From NCBI GenBank assembly GCA_963565915.1, contig OY751486.1, positions 3,162,001-3,226,000 on the forward strand: a stretch of 64,000 nucleotides of DNA, written 5' to 3'. The stretch's first letter is position 1, and each line of letters begins with the position of its first letter. Positions 10,082 through 21,589 of this stretch are shown here, in pieces. The DNA comes from Entoloma clypeatum (lineage: Eukaryota > Basidiomycota > Agaricomycetes > Agaricales > Entolomataceae). The notes beneath the pieces were generated by a model that worked only from the letters and a program-made list of their open reading frames with translations, made no database searches and was not told the origin of the DNA. Both the position numbers and the translations under genes were made by a program.

Positions 10082-11052
10082 AGTTCGCCGCGAAGTTCAT
10101 GGAGATACTTTGCCGCATGTTGGGAATCAAGAGAAACCTGTCCACCGCGTATCATCCACAAACTGATGGACAAGCCGAACGATCGCATCAGGAAACCGAG
10201 GTGTTCTTACGAAACTTTGTCAACCATCTACAAGATGATTGGGCGGAATGGATCGCAATCGCAGAATTCCAGTACAATGACAAAGAACATCAAGCGACAA
10301 AGTACACACCATTCTATCTCAACTACGGTCTGCATCCTTGGAAGGGAGAACTTGTGTTGGAAGACACCAATCCAGCGGCAAACGACTTCTTGAAAAAACT
10401 CAAACAGGCACGAGAAGAAGCCAACGCAGCACTGAAACAGGCCCAGGATCAGATGAAGAAGACAGTTGACACACGACGAAGCCTGTCTCGGAATTACCGC
10501 ATCGGAGACAAGGTGTGGCTGGAAGGGACTAACATCAGGACTGATCGTCCCTCAAAGAAACTTGACGCCCTCCGACACGGACCGTTCAAAGTCCTAGAGA
10601 AGAAAGGAGCTAGCACATACCGTCTTGATCTTCCCAAAACCTGGAAGATGATCCACCCTGTGTTCAACGAGACCCTGCTATCGCCATACGAAACCCCGAA
10701 GTATGCCATTCAGAAAAAGAAGCCAGCCCCTGATCCAATCATCGTCGAAGGACGAGAAGAATACCATGTCTCCATGATCCTGGACTCTCGGAAATTCCGT
10801 GGAAAGATCCAGTACCTTGTCCAATGGGAAGGGTATGGCCCAGAAGAGAACACGTGGGAACCTCGGACTAATGTTCAGAACGCTCAAGACTTGATCCGAG
10901 ATTTTCATCGGCAAAATCCATCGCGTCCACGATAAAAGAACAAACTTTGAGAGCCATTTTCCACATCGACTTCTGTCACATCGAGTTCCCCGCTCCAACT
11001 CTTCTCGCCCAACACGCCGTTCTTCTTATACCTTTCAAACATCATTTCTGCC

Positions 11053-11405
11053 ATGTCCAACATCACCGCCGCCTCCACCGATGCTTCCGATATCAACCCC
11101 ACCATCACCACCCTCATCGGCGAAGCGCTCTCCATGCGCTCGAAACCTCCGTCGCCGACATCCTCCACCGGCAGATGCATATCCGCCTTCATACCCTCTC
11201 CGATTTACCAACCGCCCCCACCGCTGAGGAGAAGCTCATCCTCAAAAACTATACCAACACCCTTGCTGTCGAGAATCGACGCCTTCGCCTCGCCGTTCGA
11301 GGTTTAGAGTTTGCCACGGCGGTAAACGATGAACTAATAAAGGATTGGGGTAACCGAGTTGACCCTGCCTGGGCCGATCCAAATGGCAACGATGGATGGG
11401 AGTAG
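11053..11405 (+). pseudogene. ORF3 of element A, frameshifted copy
   Basis: This small ORF lies between pol and the 3' LTR. The intact version in A2 and A3 is 122 residues (start MSNITAASTDAS). Here 16 bp (sequence cgaccagatccatgcg) is missing between two ccatgcg direct repeats, so the frame shifts after residue 29. A4 has the same deletion. I recognise no domain; see the A3 copy. Confidence 0.7.
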
Positions 11406-11442
11406 GTAGTCTGTGAGGACACAGACCTTGAGGAGGGGAACA

Positions 11443-11812
11443 TGTTACGGACTAACGACTACGGACGTATACGCTTACCTTTTTACTTTTACTCATCGGC
11501 CCCCGCTTACACATATCGTATTATACTTTATTCCCTTTAGTATACTTCGCTCCCGCGCTGACTCGCTTTCCGCAGCTGTCTGACTCATTCCGCAGTCAGC
11601 TTACTCATTAGTGCATAGCCTTCCGCAGTCGTCTTACTCATGCGCACTGCCTTCCGCAGTTACTGACTCATTCACTACCGCTCATAGTCAGTACTATATA
11701 AACCTCATGTACCATAGCTACATTCCTTAGATTTAGCAATCACATTGCTCTTCGCCTTTCCATCTTCCTGCATACTCTGCCCGAACCTTGGAACAGTTTG
11801 TTACGCATAACA
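11443..11812 (+). repeat. 3' LTR of A1
   Basis: This LTR is 370 bp, bounded by TGTTA and TAACA. It carries TATATAA and, about 30 bp downstream, the agatttagcaa transcript-start sequence. It matches the A4 LTR (59117-59486) in diagnostic bases. A purine-rich stretch (gaggagggg) lies just upstream as the polypurine tract. Confidence 0.93.
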
Positions 11813-13010
11813 GCTTGATCATGAGGAGACCGCACCATATGTGGAAGACCCTGTGGAACTCTGGGTAACGATGCTGAGATGACCTTTCATCAATATAAAG
11901 CCCCAAATTCAGGAAACGACGTACCGTGGTCTTCTCTAGAGAGATTATTCTTGTGTAAAATCATGTTGTAAAAGTCGTGGAGCGTGGTCTTCCCCTGTAG
12001 TGTAAGTTCGTAGAATGTGTCGAGGCAGTTGAACGTGAAAACGGTCTTGGGTCGATTAAAGGTGGCTGGAAACCATCCGGCACAGAGAATTTGCGTACCA
12101 GTCTTGACAAAGCTGTTCCAGCCGCAGTCACACAGATCCACGGATATGTGGTGGATGCCGGAGGTGTTGACAACACAGAAACCAGGAGGGCCACAGGACG
12201 GTCGTGGACAAGCTGCCCCACCATGTCCGAGTGGCCGAGAGCCTTGAGGGATGTCTTCTTGAAAAAGGATCCATTCCAATGCTGAGGAAGGAGATGAAGA
12301 GAAGAAAAGATAAATTGACCAAAACAAAAGAGAAAGGACAAACGGACCTCGACTCAATGTAGAGGGTGAACCTTATGAAATGCGACCATACATGACTGAC
12401 ATTGCAGTAGACTACCGTTGAAACAGTCACGACATTTGTAAATGCCAGGTGATTTTGCGCAAGAATGACAATTGGCTTGACCAAGGAAGTCACCGAGGCC
12501 ATCCTGTTGAAGCAGTTCATCAAGGGTGCTCTGGCGAAAGTGCAGCCATTCTTTGAGTTTCATCTAAAGAGATTTTAGTTTTTAAGCTGTACCAAATTGA
12601 TGAATGGAGGCAACTCACTGAAGTAGTGTTGGTCTGCTTTCGTTTCTGTTTCACTTGCTTTGTATTTGATACGACGGCAGGTGAGTCAGACAGTTGCAAG
12701 TCATTGAAAGGAAGCTGGTCGACTGCAATATCAGCTGGTGGTGGTTGTGGGACATCTGGTGGTTGCAGCAGGGTGGCTAATGACTCTGGTTCCTTTGATT
12801 GCAAGCAGTGTTGGTCGCTGCAGTAGCCACATCGACCGCCAGCATTGACACGCAGTGTGTGCACATGTGATGTCTGTGCAGTGCTTGGTCCTGGATCGCG
12901 GAACTGGATAGCCTCATACGCGGCAAGCTGTGCACGTGTTAACCGAGTCCGAGTATGAAGAACGAGCTTCCTGGGCTTGCCAGTGGCCTTTTGCTTTTTC
13001 TGTGATACCA
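11813..13010 (-). pseudogene. KDZ transposase gene, 5' half (left arm), cut by element A1
   Basis: Mirror of 57916-59116. The start is the ATG at 13008-13010 (MVSQKKQKATGKPRK). Exon 1 (131 codons) carries a basic N-terminus and a CGYC...HC cysteine group. Exon 2 (12563-12348) carries the CxC2-like cluster (CHSC, CRDC, CQSC, then His) and then an in-frame TGA where the family has Arg. Exon 3 begins HWNGSFFKKTSLKALG and is frameshifted. A further 2-nt deletion near 11943 (ctctctag against ctctctttag in the right arm) is specific to this copy. The gene is truncated by the A1 LTR after caagc. The function in an intact relative is DNA transposition in the nucleus. Confidence 0.85.
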
Positions 13011-13594
13011 TGGGGGCTCAGAGGGAGGACGAGGTGACCCTGGTTGGTGGGCGAGTATTTGAAGTACATGAGTGACTTGATAGCCAATGATGCACTGATT
13101 ACAAGCCCTCAGCCCAATCTGCTAGGCTTCCAGAAAGCATGCTTCAAGTATGAGGTTTTAGCGTTGTTGCAACATATGTACGATTTATAGATTAAGCTGA
13201 GGGTTTGTTTACATCAAGCAAATAACTTGAAGTTCAATATCATGATGAAACTAAACTATCGTGTTTGACGCACGGAAAGTCATTAACACTTCACTGGTCT
13301 TAATTTCTAGGTAGGTTGTATGACGGCCGCCGCTACTATGTGGATTTGAACAACTTTTTTTACAATGCCACTTCGGTCTATGGAGTGAGCTGGTGAAACG
13401 AGGGCAATGCTATTCACAGCAAACGGGGGCGATGTAATTGTATTGAAATTAGATGATGAATATTCATGATTCCTACACTTAAATTGTATGGGCCTCTTGC
13501 ATCCTAGATACGTGATAACATTGATAGTACGCAATTAACAACAATTGCGTCAGTAAACCAAAAACATAGTTCCATCTGTGTTGAACTCACGGCC
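13011..13594. promoter_or_regulatory. Divergent intergenic region between KDZ transposase and W gene (left arm)
   Basis: About 580 bp separate the KDZ start codon from the first W-gene exon I can define. The two genes are transcribed away from each other, so this should hold both promoters and possibly the first W-gene exon. I could not fix a TATA box or the W-gene start. The mirror region is 57317-57915. Confidence 0.5.
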
Positions 13595-13832
13595 GCTTTA
13601 GTTACCATTACAGTACCACATCAGATGACAAAGATGGTGCAGATTTTGAGGAGTTTCTGGGTGATGACTATTCAGCCTGGCTTGAACCATTCTTAGATTT
13701 CTTGATGGCATCTTTTGGTAAGAATTAATTCTACATGAGGACTCAAGAAATTGCGACTGCCATTTTTGCAGACCCCAATGAGGACGATGAGGATGACGGA
13801 GGCGACCCTCAACAAGGTACATCGACGCTCAC

Positions 13833-14120
13833 TGTTGAGGCGACGCTAAGTCAAACGACGTCGCGAGCCCAAACTTAAGAACGAAGTGGAAAATGTGAAG
13901 TGAACTGAATTGCCCAGAGACCCAGCGGGAATCTCAAGAGAACAAGCTATCGAATACAAGTGAAAGTACTCTACTTATATATGTAAATTCCATGAGGCTG
14001 CGTTGTGGCAGCGTCATGCTGCGTGATAATGATAAGATGTCCTCATGTGCGATATGATGTAGATAAGATAAGATCGAGATAAGATAAGATAAAGTGAAAA
14101 GTGAAAATACGATCATAACA
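13833..14120 (-). repeat. 3' LTR of element D
   Basis: 288 bp, bounded (minus strand) by TGTTATGATCG and GCCTCAACA. I noticed no difference from 19694-19981. Confidence 0.95.
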
Positions 14121-14131
14121 TTACCCCCTTT

Positions 14132-17100
14132 CTAGATCTCGACTTCCAGGCGAGATATGATGTCGTCCGGGGTGTTCGTGAAATTTTCATATGGTTTAAA
14201 TTCCAATCCTTCAAAGATGTTTGCGCGTAAGCGCCGAGGTGCATTCGGGTTTAATTTAAAGAAGTCCTCCACCGCTTCCTTGGCATGTTCTAGGTGATCC
14301 TCGGGTTCCCACGTGTTGTGGTCCTGAGTCAGACCCTCCCATTGCACTAAATATTCCAGCTTTCCTCTCTTCAACCTTGAGTCGATAACTTTTGCGACAT
14401 CGTACTCCTCTTCGCCATTGATAACTATCGGGTTTGGTGCCTGCACCCTTTGTGACATAAATAGTGGTTCCTTAAATAATCGGACTCGTGATACATTGAT
14501 GACCGGGTGGATTTTCCAGGTTTTCGGTAATTTAAGTTCTACGGCGTGTGACGAAATGATTTTGGTTATGGTATAGGGTCCAATCCATCGTTCGGCAAGT
14601 TTCTTTAAGGGTCGGTTCAACTTCAGGTCTTTAGTCGATAACCAAACTTTGTCGCCAACTTTGTAAACTGGTGCATCACCCCGTTTCAGGTTCGCATACC
14701 GTTCCATCTCTTCTCGTGCTTTTACTAGCGCCGCTTCCGCCTCCTCATGAATCTTCTTCATTCGCTCTGCGAATTCTTTTGCCGGTTCTGACTTTTCTGC
14801 CCTCCGAGGTTCTACGCCCATCCTAGGGTTAAACCCATAATTTACATAGAACGGCGAAAACTGAGTTGCCGTGTGAATTTTATTATTATAGGCGAACTCC
14901 GCGGTTGCCATCCATTCGGGCCAATCTGTTTGCCGATGGGAAATAAATGATCTTAGATATTGTTCCAACTCCTGGTTGATGCGTTCCGTCTGTCCGTCTG
15001 TTTGCGGATGATACGCCGTTGATAATTTAGTTGTGATCCCCAATCTTTTATTTAGTTCCTTCATAAATATTGCCGCAAATTGTGGTCCTCGGTCTGACGT
15101 TAACGATTCTGGCAGTCCATGAAGTTTCCAGACTTCGTCCCGATATAGTTTAGCTAATCCTTCTGCTGAGACTTCATCGCGTGTTTTGATAAAGTGTGAT
15201 TGCTTTGTTGATCTGCAAGCCACGACTAATACTGCGTTGTACCCCTGAGCTTCTGGGAGTCCTACAATAAAATCTGCTGTAACATGTTTCCATGGTCCTG
15301 CATGTTCCGTGTTTGCTTTTAATTTACCGGCTAGCGGTTGAGGCACGTTTTTTGATCATTGACATCTGTTGCAGCCCTCGACGTATGCTTTGACCATGTT
15401 TGTAATACTAGGCCACCAATAATTACGTGTAACCAATTCCAGGGTCTTCCACTGCCCTGGGTGTCCTGCAACTGGGTTGTCGTGGTGTAATTTAATTATT
15501 TCCTCCCTGAGTTCCTGACTTTTCGGAACATAAACCTTTCCTCTATGTAACCAGAGTCCCTGCTCTTCATGCCATTCATCTGCGCGCAATGTTTTGGTAT
15601 TTGTTTTCTTTAACTCTTCCACTGCTTTCAACACTTGTTCGTCAAACTCCTTGGCATCCCTGATGCGTTTTAATAGTTTACTTTCTTCTCCATCAATAAG
15701 TATGTGACCTCGATCCATTGCTCGCAAGTGGAAGTATTCCGGTTTTAATAATGTTACGTCTTCGTTGTCATTTTCCACCCCCTTTCTATGATCGACCCTT
15801 CTCGAAAGAGCGTCCGCCTTTCCCATTGAGGTGCCAGCTTTGTGTATTAATTTAAAGTTGAAGCGTGTTAGATACAACGCCCAGCGTGCTTGTCTGCGAT
15901 TAAGCTTTCGTCCCTGCATGAAGTACTCGAGGTTTTTATGATCGGTCCAGATCTCGACCTCATGTTTGGCTCCTTCAAGGTGGTGTCTCCATGCTTCCAG
16001 CGCTCGAATTATGCCCAGCATTTCTTTATCGTGTACGTCGTAATTTCGTTCCACATCATTTAATCCTTTAGATAGAAAGGCACATGGCCTCCATTTCTCA
16101 TCCTCGCATTCCATAGATAGAATTGCTCCTGTAGCAAAGTCCGATGCGTCTGATTCTACTCTCAACTTCCGATCCGGATCGGGAGATACTAATATAGGTG
16201 CTTCCGTAAATAATTTCTTTAGCATATCAAACGCTTCCTCCTGTTCCTCTTTCCAATTCCAGATTGTTTCTTTCCTTGTTAATTTATGTAATGGCCCTGC
16301 CACTTTAGAGAAGTCCTTGACAAATCTTCGATAGAAATTGGCCAATCCTAGAAACGACTGGACTTCTTTGACTTTTGTTGGTTTCGGCCATTGTTTGATG
16401 GCGTCTACTTTTGAAGGATCCATTCGAATTCCGTCTTTCCCAATAATTAACCCTAAGAACTCTATTTCGTCTCGGTCAAAGAAACATTTTCCTGGTTTTA
16501 AGAATAGGTCGTTTTCTCGTAATCTTTTTAGAATTTCCTCCACGATTTCACTGTGTCCTTCTTCTCCTTCAGTTGCTACCAATATATCATCGATATAGAT
16601 AACTACGTCTCCTTGATCAATCAAGTCTCTAAATATGTCGTTCATCATAGTTTGAAACGTGCTTGGGGAATTATTTAATCCGAAGAACATAACTGTTGGT
16701 TCGAAAGCTCCATCTGGGGTTGTGAATGCCGCTTTCCACTCGTCTCCTTCTTTGATGCGTACATTGTTATACCCCCATCTGAGGTCCATTTTGGTAAACC
16801 TTTTCTTTCCTTTTAATTTATCGATCAATTCCGGAATCAACGGGAGTGGATAATTATTGCGAACGGTCCAGCTGTTAATGTGTCGGTAATCCTGTACCAT
16901 TCGTTTCTTTCCGTCTTTTTTGGGTATAAAGAATACTGGCGAAGTTTGTGGTGACTTGGTAGGTCGAATATATCCTTTGCGTAATTGATCGTTTACAAAT
17001 TCGGATACTTCTTTCCTTTCATCCGGTGACAGGGGATAGACTTTGGCCTTCTTTGGTACGAAATCCGGTTTTAAGTCTATAGCGTGGTCCCATGGTTTCC

Positions 17101-18013
17101 TGACTGGTAATCTCTCCGATGCTTTCTTTTCAAAGACTGATAGATATTTGTAATATTTCCGGGGGACAACCTGTTCTGCCGGTACTTCATCTGAGGGTTC
17201 TCCTTTAGCTGCCCTGAGCGTGTGGATTACTTCCTCCTCCATTTCTTCCTCATTTCCTTCTACTACTTCTTCCATTCTTCCGCCCCATCTGGTTCTTGCA
17301 GTTTTATTTAAATAACGTGTTCGACGCATGCCACATTCTTCTGGACATCTTGATAGTTTAATTTCCGCCTTTTCCCAATCAATTTCTGGATTATGGCGTT
17401 TCAGCCAGGTATGTCCAACAATAATTTTAGCTTTCCCTAGGTTGCATGCCTCAAACACGGCTATCTCCACATGTCCTTTATACCGCATAGCCATGACTGC
17501 TTCATGCGTGATCGAACCTCCTTGGTTAAGCGTGCCATCAACGTTGTAGACCCGAATGGGGAAAGGTAGTTCCCTTAATTTAATGTTGTTTTTTTTGGCG
17601 AAGTCCAGATCTATGAACATCCCTGTCGCCCCTGAGTCTAATAATGCTTCAACATCAAATGTGCGTTTGTCCTGCAACGTTTCCAGCGTGATTTTCATCA
17701 TAAGCTCCTTTTCCAAAGAAGCGGATCGAATAAAAGATGGTTCCCCCATAGAGTCCGTTTGCCTAGTTAAATTATCTGATTCTTTGCAACAGGGAATTAA
17801 GCATTCATCCGTAGGGGACGAACCAAGCCTCGTTTCTGAGGGCTCCCCAATGATATAGTTTACAAGTGTATCTAAGTCCGATTCATCTTTTTTTTGTTTT
17901 TCTTTCCTACTAGGTTTATCTAATAGTATTTTATTGTACGTAACTGCAGCATCCGTAAGTTTCTGAAACCAAGATTTTACAATGTCCTTATGTACGTAAG
18001 AGTCTATAGGCAA
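14132..18013 (-). pseudogene. pol: Pol of gypsy element D, complete except for one TGA
   Basis: Residues 1-885 and 404 more lie in the same frame, separated only by a TGA at 15356-15358. Domains run protease (ALLDSGATG), RT (YIDD), RNase H (VESDASD), integrase zinc finger (H...H...CNRCQ), then the stop, then the integrase core (DFIVGLPE, SDRGPQF, Glu after DGQ) and a chromodomain (EYDVAKVIDS, WEGLTQDHNTWEP). The stop lies just after the last zinc-binding Cys, where arginine is expected. The pol frame is open upstream of 18013 across the gag stop in the -1 frame (NPPLALTNRYECLP), so translation probably enters by -1 frameshifting. Without the TGA the enzyme set would be complete. Confidence 0.92.
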
Positions 18014-18048
18014 ACATTCATATCGATTTGTCAGAGCCAGCGGGGGAT

Positions 18049-19137
18049 TTACTGGTTGACGTTCACAAAACCCTGCTGCCCAGCAGCTTGTCCATTGTTC
18101 TGACCATTGGGATTTGGCGCAGGCGCGCCAATCACACCCCTTGGTCCATTTGCGGCTTGTCGTGCTTGACGCCTTGCCGTGATTTGTCGTAAGATTTCTT
18201 CTTCCTCATGTTCGTCAATTTGTTCAATCACAGCCGCTCGCACCTTGCGTTGTGGCTGTCTGCATTCCCGGGCGAAATGCCCCTGTCCTCCGCAATTGTA
18301 ACAATTACCAGGCGCTCGGCGCTGGTTTCTATCAACCTCCATAGCATTGGGATCTCGGCGTCCCTGACCTTGCTGTCCGTTTTGCTGCGGGGCTCGGTAC
18401 CCCCCGTACTGTTGTTGTCCAAATGGTCGCTGCTGATTCTGCTGGTTTGCGGGCCGATTGCCCCAACCGGTTCTCTGCTGTCCAAAATTGTTGCCGGTTC
18501 TCATGCCCGGTCTTGCCGCATAAGTTTCCTCTGCTCTTCCGATTGCTAAAATTTCCTCACACGTGTCTTGCACAGTGGTCTGTCGTCTTCCCTGCTGAAA
18601 CATTTGTTGTATGATCGAATCCTTGGTGTTCCTTTCTAGCAGAGATATCCCGTGCATTTCCTCAATTTGGCCTTTGATGACCAACGTTCCAAATTGTGTA
18701 ATAAAATCGTCCACCCGCATGTTTCCTTGTTTAAAGGTTTCGATTTTGGCACGTGCCCATTCTATTTCTGTTGCTGATTGGAATCTTGATGTCACCTCTC
18801 TCATTAATTGCTGGAACGTGGGCCATTGTTCTGATTCCATGCACTGCCTCAAGCGTGTTTCCCCATAGGTGCCGGCTGTAGCGCCCTCCAGGCGAGACCA
18901 TACTGCAATGCAAATTTCTTCCTGTCCTTGGAACAGGTCCCGATTGACCCTGATCCATGCCAGCATCTTTGTCCACCATACTCCGAACGTTGCCTTGGCC
19001 CCATTGTACTTGCCGGGGTCTGCGGCGATTTCTAGTCGTCTTCCATTGGGACGCGGGGCGGCGGGATTATGAGCGGGAGGAGGGAGAGGGGGATTGGGAA
19101 GGGGATTGTCGAACTCGTCGTCGTTGTTGTCGGCCAT
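18049..19137 (-). CDS. gag: Gag of gypsy element D
   Basis: 362 residues from the ATG at 19135-19137 (MADNNDDEFDN). A proline-rich N-terminus is followed by the gag capsid region (about 30-200), a Gln/Gly/Arg-rich linker (about 215-265), one CCHC knuckle CYNCGGQGHFAREC near residue 280, and a Gln/Asn-rich tail. It ends at TAA; pol follows in the -1 frame. It packages element RNA into cytoplasmic particles. Confidence 0.93.
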   Translation of the reverse strand: MADNNDDEFDNPLPNPPLPPPAHNPAAPRPNGRRLEIAADPGKYNGAKATFGVWWTKMLAWIRVNRDLFQGQEEICIAVWSRLEGATAGTYGETRLRQCMESEQWPTFQQLMREVTSRFQSATEIEWARAKIETFKQGNMRVDDFITQFGTLVIKGQIEEMHGISLLERNTKDSIIQQMFQQGRRQTTVQDTCEEILAIGRAEETYAARPGMRTGNNFGQQRTGWGNRPANQQNQQRPFGQQQYGGYRAPQQNGQQGQGRRDPNAMEVDRNQRRAPGNCYNCGGQGHFARECRQPQRKVRAAVIEQIDEHEEEEILRQITARRQARQAANGPRGVIGAPAPNPNGQNNGQAAGQQGFVNVNQ

Positions 19138-19681
19138 GTTGTGTGAACAATAGTGCTTTGTAGCGGGCGCGCGACCCTGTTCTGCTACTTAAGCGAAAAA
19201 GAAAACCTAAAAAAAGAAAACCCAAAGAACGATCTGTTTACCCAGGCAGCCGAAATGCCCGAATAAAGGAAGATCTGGGAAAAGTGAAAACCACGCGGTC
19301 AACACCCCTACGCGCGCTGGTTCTGTCGAATCCGGGAAAAGATCGGGGGTTGGAACACCTTTTGAGAACTAAACGTGCGCGACCTTCTTTTCCAAGTCGC
19401 CACACGCGCCAGCAGCTTTCCCGAAGGTCAGTTGCGTCGGCCTTTGGTCACCTCGACACGGGACGGGCTCAACGTTTCCCTGTGTGTCTCGAACGGCAAC
19501 GCTAGTTATAGTGGGTGCACCAAGCGTTTCTCTTCTTATCCCTGAAGTCCGGGAGGTCCCCCTTAACGCTAGGGTCCGCGTGTAATGGCGAGGTGTGACT
19601 TTTAACGCAAAAGCACGAAACGGCGGGGATAGTGATGGTGATGTGGGAAGTGTGTGTGTTTGGGCGGGCGATGATGATAAG
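19138..19681 (-). other. Leader of element D
   Basis: About 544 bp between the primer site and the gag ATG. I see no convincing coding region. Confidence 0.55.
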
Positions 19682-19693
19682 AGCTTGTTCTTC
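19682..19693 (-). other. Self-complementary primer-binding site of element D
   Basis: Two bases inside the LTR the minus strand reads AGAACAAGCT (19682-19691), the exact complement of AGCTTGTTCT at the predicted mRNA 5' end (19800-19809). The geometry is the same as in A and B. Confidence 0.75.
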
Positions 19694-19981
19694 TGTTGAG
19701 GCGACGCTAAGTCAAACGACGTCGCGAGCCCAAACTTAAGAACGAAGTGGAAAATGTGAAGTGAACTGAATTGCCCAGAGACCCAGCGGGAATCTCAAGA
19801 GAACAAGCTATCGAATACAAGTGAAAGTACTCTACTTATATATGTAAATTCCATGAGGCTGCGTTGTGGCAGCGTCATGCTGCGTGATAATGATAAGATG
19901 TCCTCATGTGCGATATGATGTAGATAAGATAAGATCGAGATAAGATAAGATAAAGTGAAAAGTGAAAATACGATCATAACA
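19694..19981 (-). repeat. 5' LTR of element D
   Basis: 288 bp. On the minus strand there is a TATATAAG box at 19835-19842 and a likely transcript start at 19809 beginning AGCTTGTTCT. It also contains a run of TTATC repeats. Confidence 0.95.
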
Positions 19982-21589
19982 CTCACGTATGAGCAGAAGC
20001 GCCAGATGAACATCGCCAAGAACAAGCAATTACTTGACCAGCTTGGCTTGGGAGACAAAACCTTGCTGGATGCTCCAAAAGGGAAGAAACCTTGGAAGCC
20101 TAAGGAGAAGGTTTCAGGGCAGCCGACACATCGGTCGGAAAGGGGAAGTGTCCAGGAACCACAGCCCCAGAGTGGTGCTGCCAAGAATGACTTCATGCCC
20201 GCGCCATCCCCCATCGTCCTTCCGTCGCAGCCAAGCACCGAGAACGGCCCCAGCGGCAACACATCGGCCACCACTTCTGACAATGCGGCCATCCCATCTC
20301 ATCCACTTAAACCTGCGACAAGTGCCACACCAACTACTTCGAGCCCCGTGCCGTCTTCTTCGCCTGCTGGCGGTGTCCAGGAAATGCAGCCCCAGAGTGG
20401 CGCTGGCAAGAATGACTCCACGCCCATGCCATTCCCGAAAGTCCTTAGCACCAAGCACGGTCCCAGCAGGAATACATCAGCCACCACTACCGACAACGTG
20501 GTCATCCCATCTCAGAGCGCCCCTGCTGTGGTGCCACATCACTCTACGCCGCGCGTTGACTGTGGTGCTGGCCAATATGTCCCCACTACCAATGCCACCG
20601 CCCCTGTTGATTCCGCACCTGCACAGTCTGAGAACACTCCTCCTGCGGTGCGACGTCACGAGCTGGTTCTGGAAGAAGTGCAGGCTGTCGAGTTAGATCC
20701 AAATGGCTCCATTGGGTTACACCCTGCCCATCCTTCAGTGTCGTTGACAATGAGCTTGACAACCTCTGGAACTACCTCTCATGATACCAAGGATGTTGAT
20801 ATAGGGGATGTTGCGGAAGCCGGACATTCAAGCCCAACCTGGTACAAGGCGTGGTTGAAGTATTTCCAGGGTGCATTGAAGGATCATCAATGGAGTGGCG
20901 TCATCAAGAATTGGACAAACTTTGAAGCTATGGAACCGGAGGAAGGTGTAAGTATCCTCAACCTTAGTTCACATTTTGGTAAACTCACCACGAAAGGATA
21001 GACACTCTCGACGAAGAATTGCCCGGAGGCAGTGAGGTGGTGGATCCGGCGCCACCGCTCGCTGACAAACATGCCCCTGATACCTAATGTCGGCAAATAC
21101 AGGAGAACATGGTGGACCTGGTGGACGAGCTTGCAGCCATCGTGGCACGAAGGGGAAGTGCTTTGCAAGGAGGCACCAGCTGATGCTGAGTGGGATGAGT
21201 TGATGGAAGGCGGCCCCCTGGGAATAGCACTCATTGTCATGACACTTGCATGGTGGGTTACCGCTGCCGGTGAGAACGAGGACCTGATTGTGAGCACCCA
21301 CCTGGCGGACGCCGTTGCCGATGTCACATGGGTCTTGGAGAAGCTAAGCTCAATATTGTCAGAAGATGATTCAGAAACGCCTCCCACGCCTGCCGCTGAC
21401 AAACCTCGCTCAACATGTTCAACTCGAGGAGTGCCACCACCATCCAAACCGAGGTCTAAGCGCCATGGTAGTCTCGTGTCAATGGATGAGGAGCCCCAGG
21501 CGAAGCGGTGAGTATTTTGTACTGAATACAACACTAATGCTTACTTTTATCTACTAGTACACACAGTGGTAAAAGCTGAATATTGACAG

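Larger units (their letters stand above)
1200..10935 (+). pseudogene. pol: Pol of gypsy element A1, broken by stops, a frameshift and element B
   Basis: The order is protease (DSG at 1400-1408), RT (1994 to about 2640, YMDD at 2429-2440), RNase H (VETDAS near 2866), integrase (HHCC zinc finger about 3570-3700, DIVGP near 3783, SDRGPQF at 3961-3981) and, beyond element B, integrase C-terminus plus chromodomain to the stop at 10933-10935. In-frame TGA codons at 1370, 1388, 1856 and 2639, a 1-nt deletion near 2858-2861, and a TGA at 3292 all interrupt it. The other A copies carry the same lesions. B sits directly after the SDRGPQF motif, separating the second catalytic Asp from the Glu. The product cannot be made from one frame. 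Confidence 0.9.
1..11812 (+). mobile_element. Ty3/gypsy chromovirus family A, copy A1 (5' end outside window, split by element B)
   Basis: A gag, protease (PR), reverse transcriptase (RT), RNase H (RH), integrase (IN), chromodomain, small ORF3 and 3' LTR follow in order on the plus strand. The 5' LTR lies outside the window. Element B interrupts the integrase at 3982-10081. The copy ends at 11812 and is followed by gcttg, the reverse complement of the caagc found at the right-arm equivalent (59112-59116). A1 sits inside the KDZ transposase gene. Confidence 0.93.
13833..19981 (-). mobile_element. Complete Ty3/gypsy chromovirus, element D
   Basis: 6149 bp with two 288-bp LTRs that look identical, flanked by TSD ctcac. 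The polypurine tract agaaaggggg is at 14121-14134 on the minus strand. Gag is open, and pol has a single in-frame TGA. Inserted into the W gene; absent from the right arm. Confidence 0.97.
13595..21579 (+). pseudogene. KDZ companion 'W gene' (left arm), split by element D
   Basis: Same gene as 55502-57313 on the minus strand. Exons seen are 13595 to about 13712 (ends FLDFLMASF), then DPNEDDEDDGGD..., then, after D, LTYEQKRQMNIAKNKQLL from about 19985 to 20948. An intron runs to 21001 (gtaagt...gatag), followed by a tryptophan-rich exon to 21507, a 50-bp intron, and a last exon ending with TGA at 21577-21579. Element D is inserted in coding sequence with TSD ctcac at 13828-13832 and 19982-19986. 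Removing D would leave an open frame. The right-arm copy is the uninterrupted version. Confidence 0.8.

Noticed and set aside
11053..11405. Family A ORF3 as an envelope gene
   Set aside because: It is in the right place, but it has no signal peptide, membrane segment or cysteine pattern.
13934..14116. Hydrophobic 60-codon ORF in the D LTRs
   Set aside because: It lies entirely inside both LTRs over the TATA region, with no coding context.
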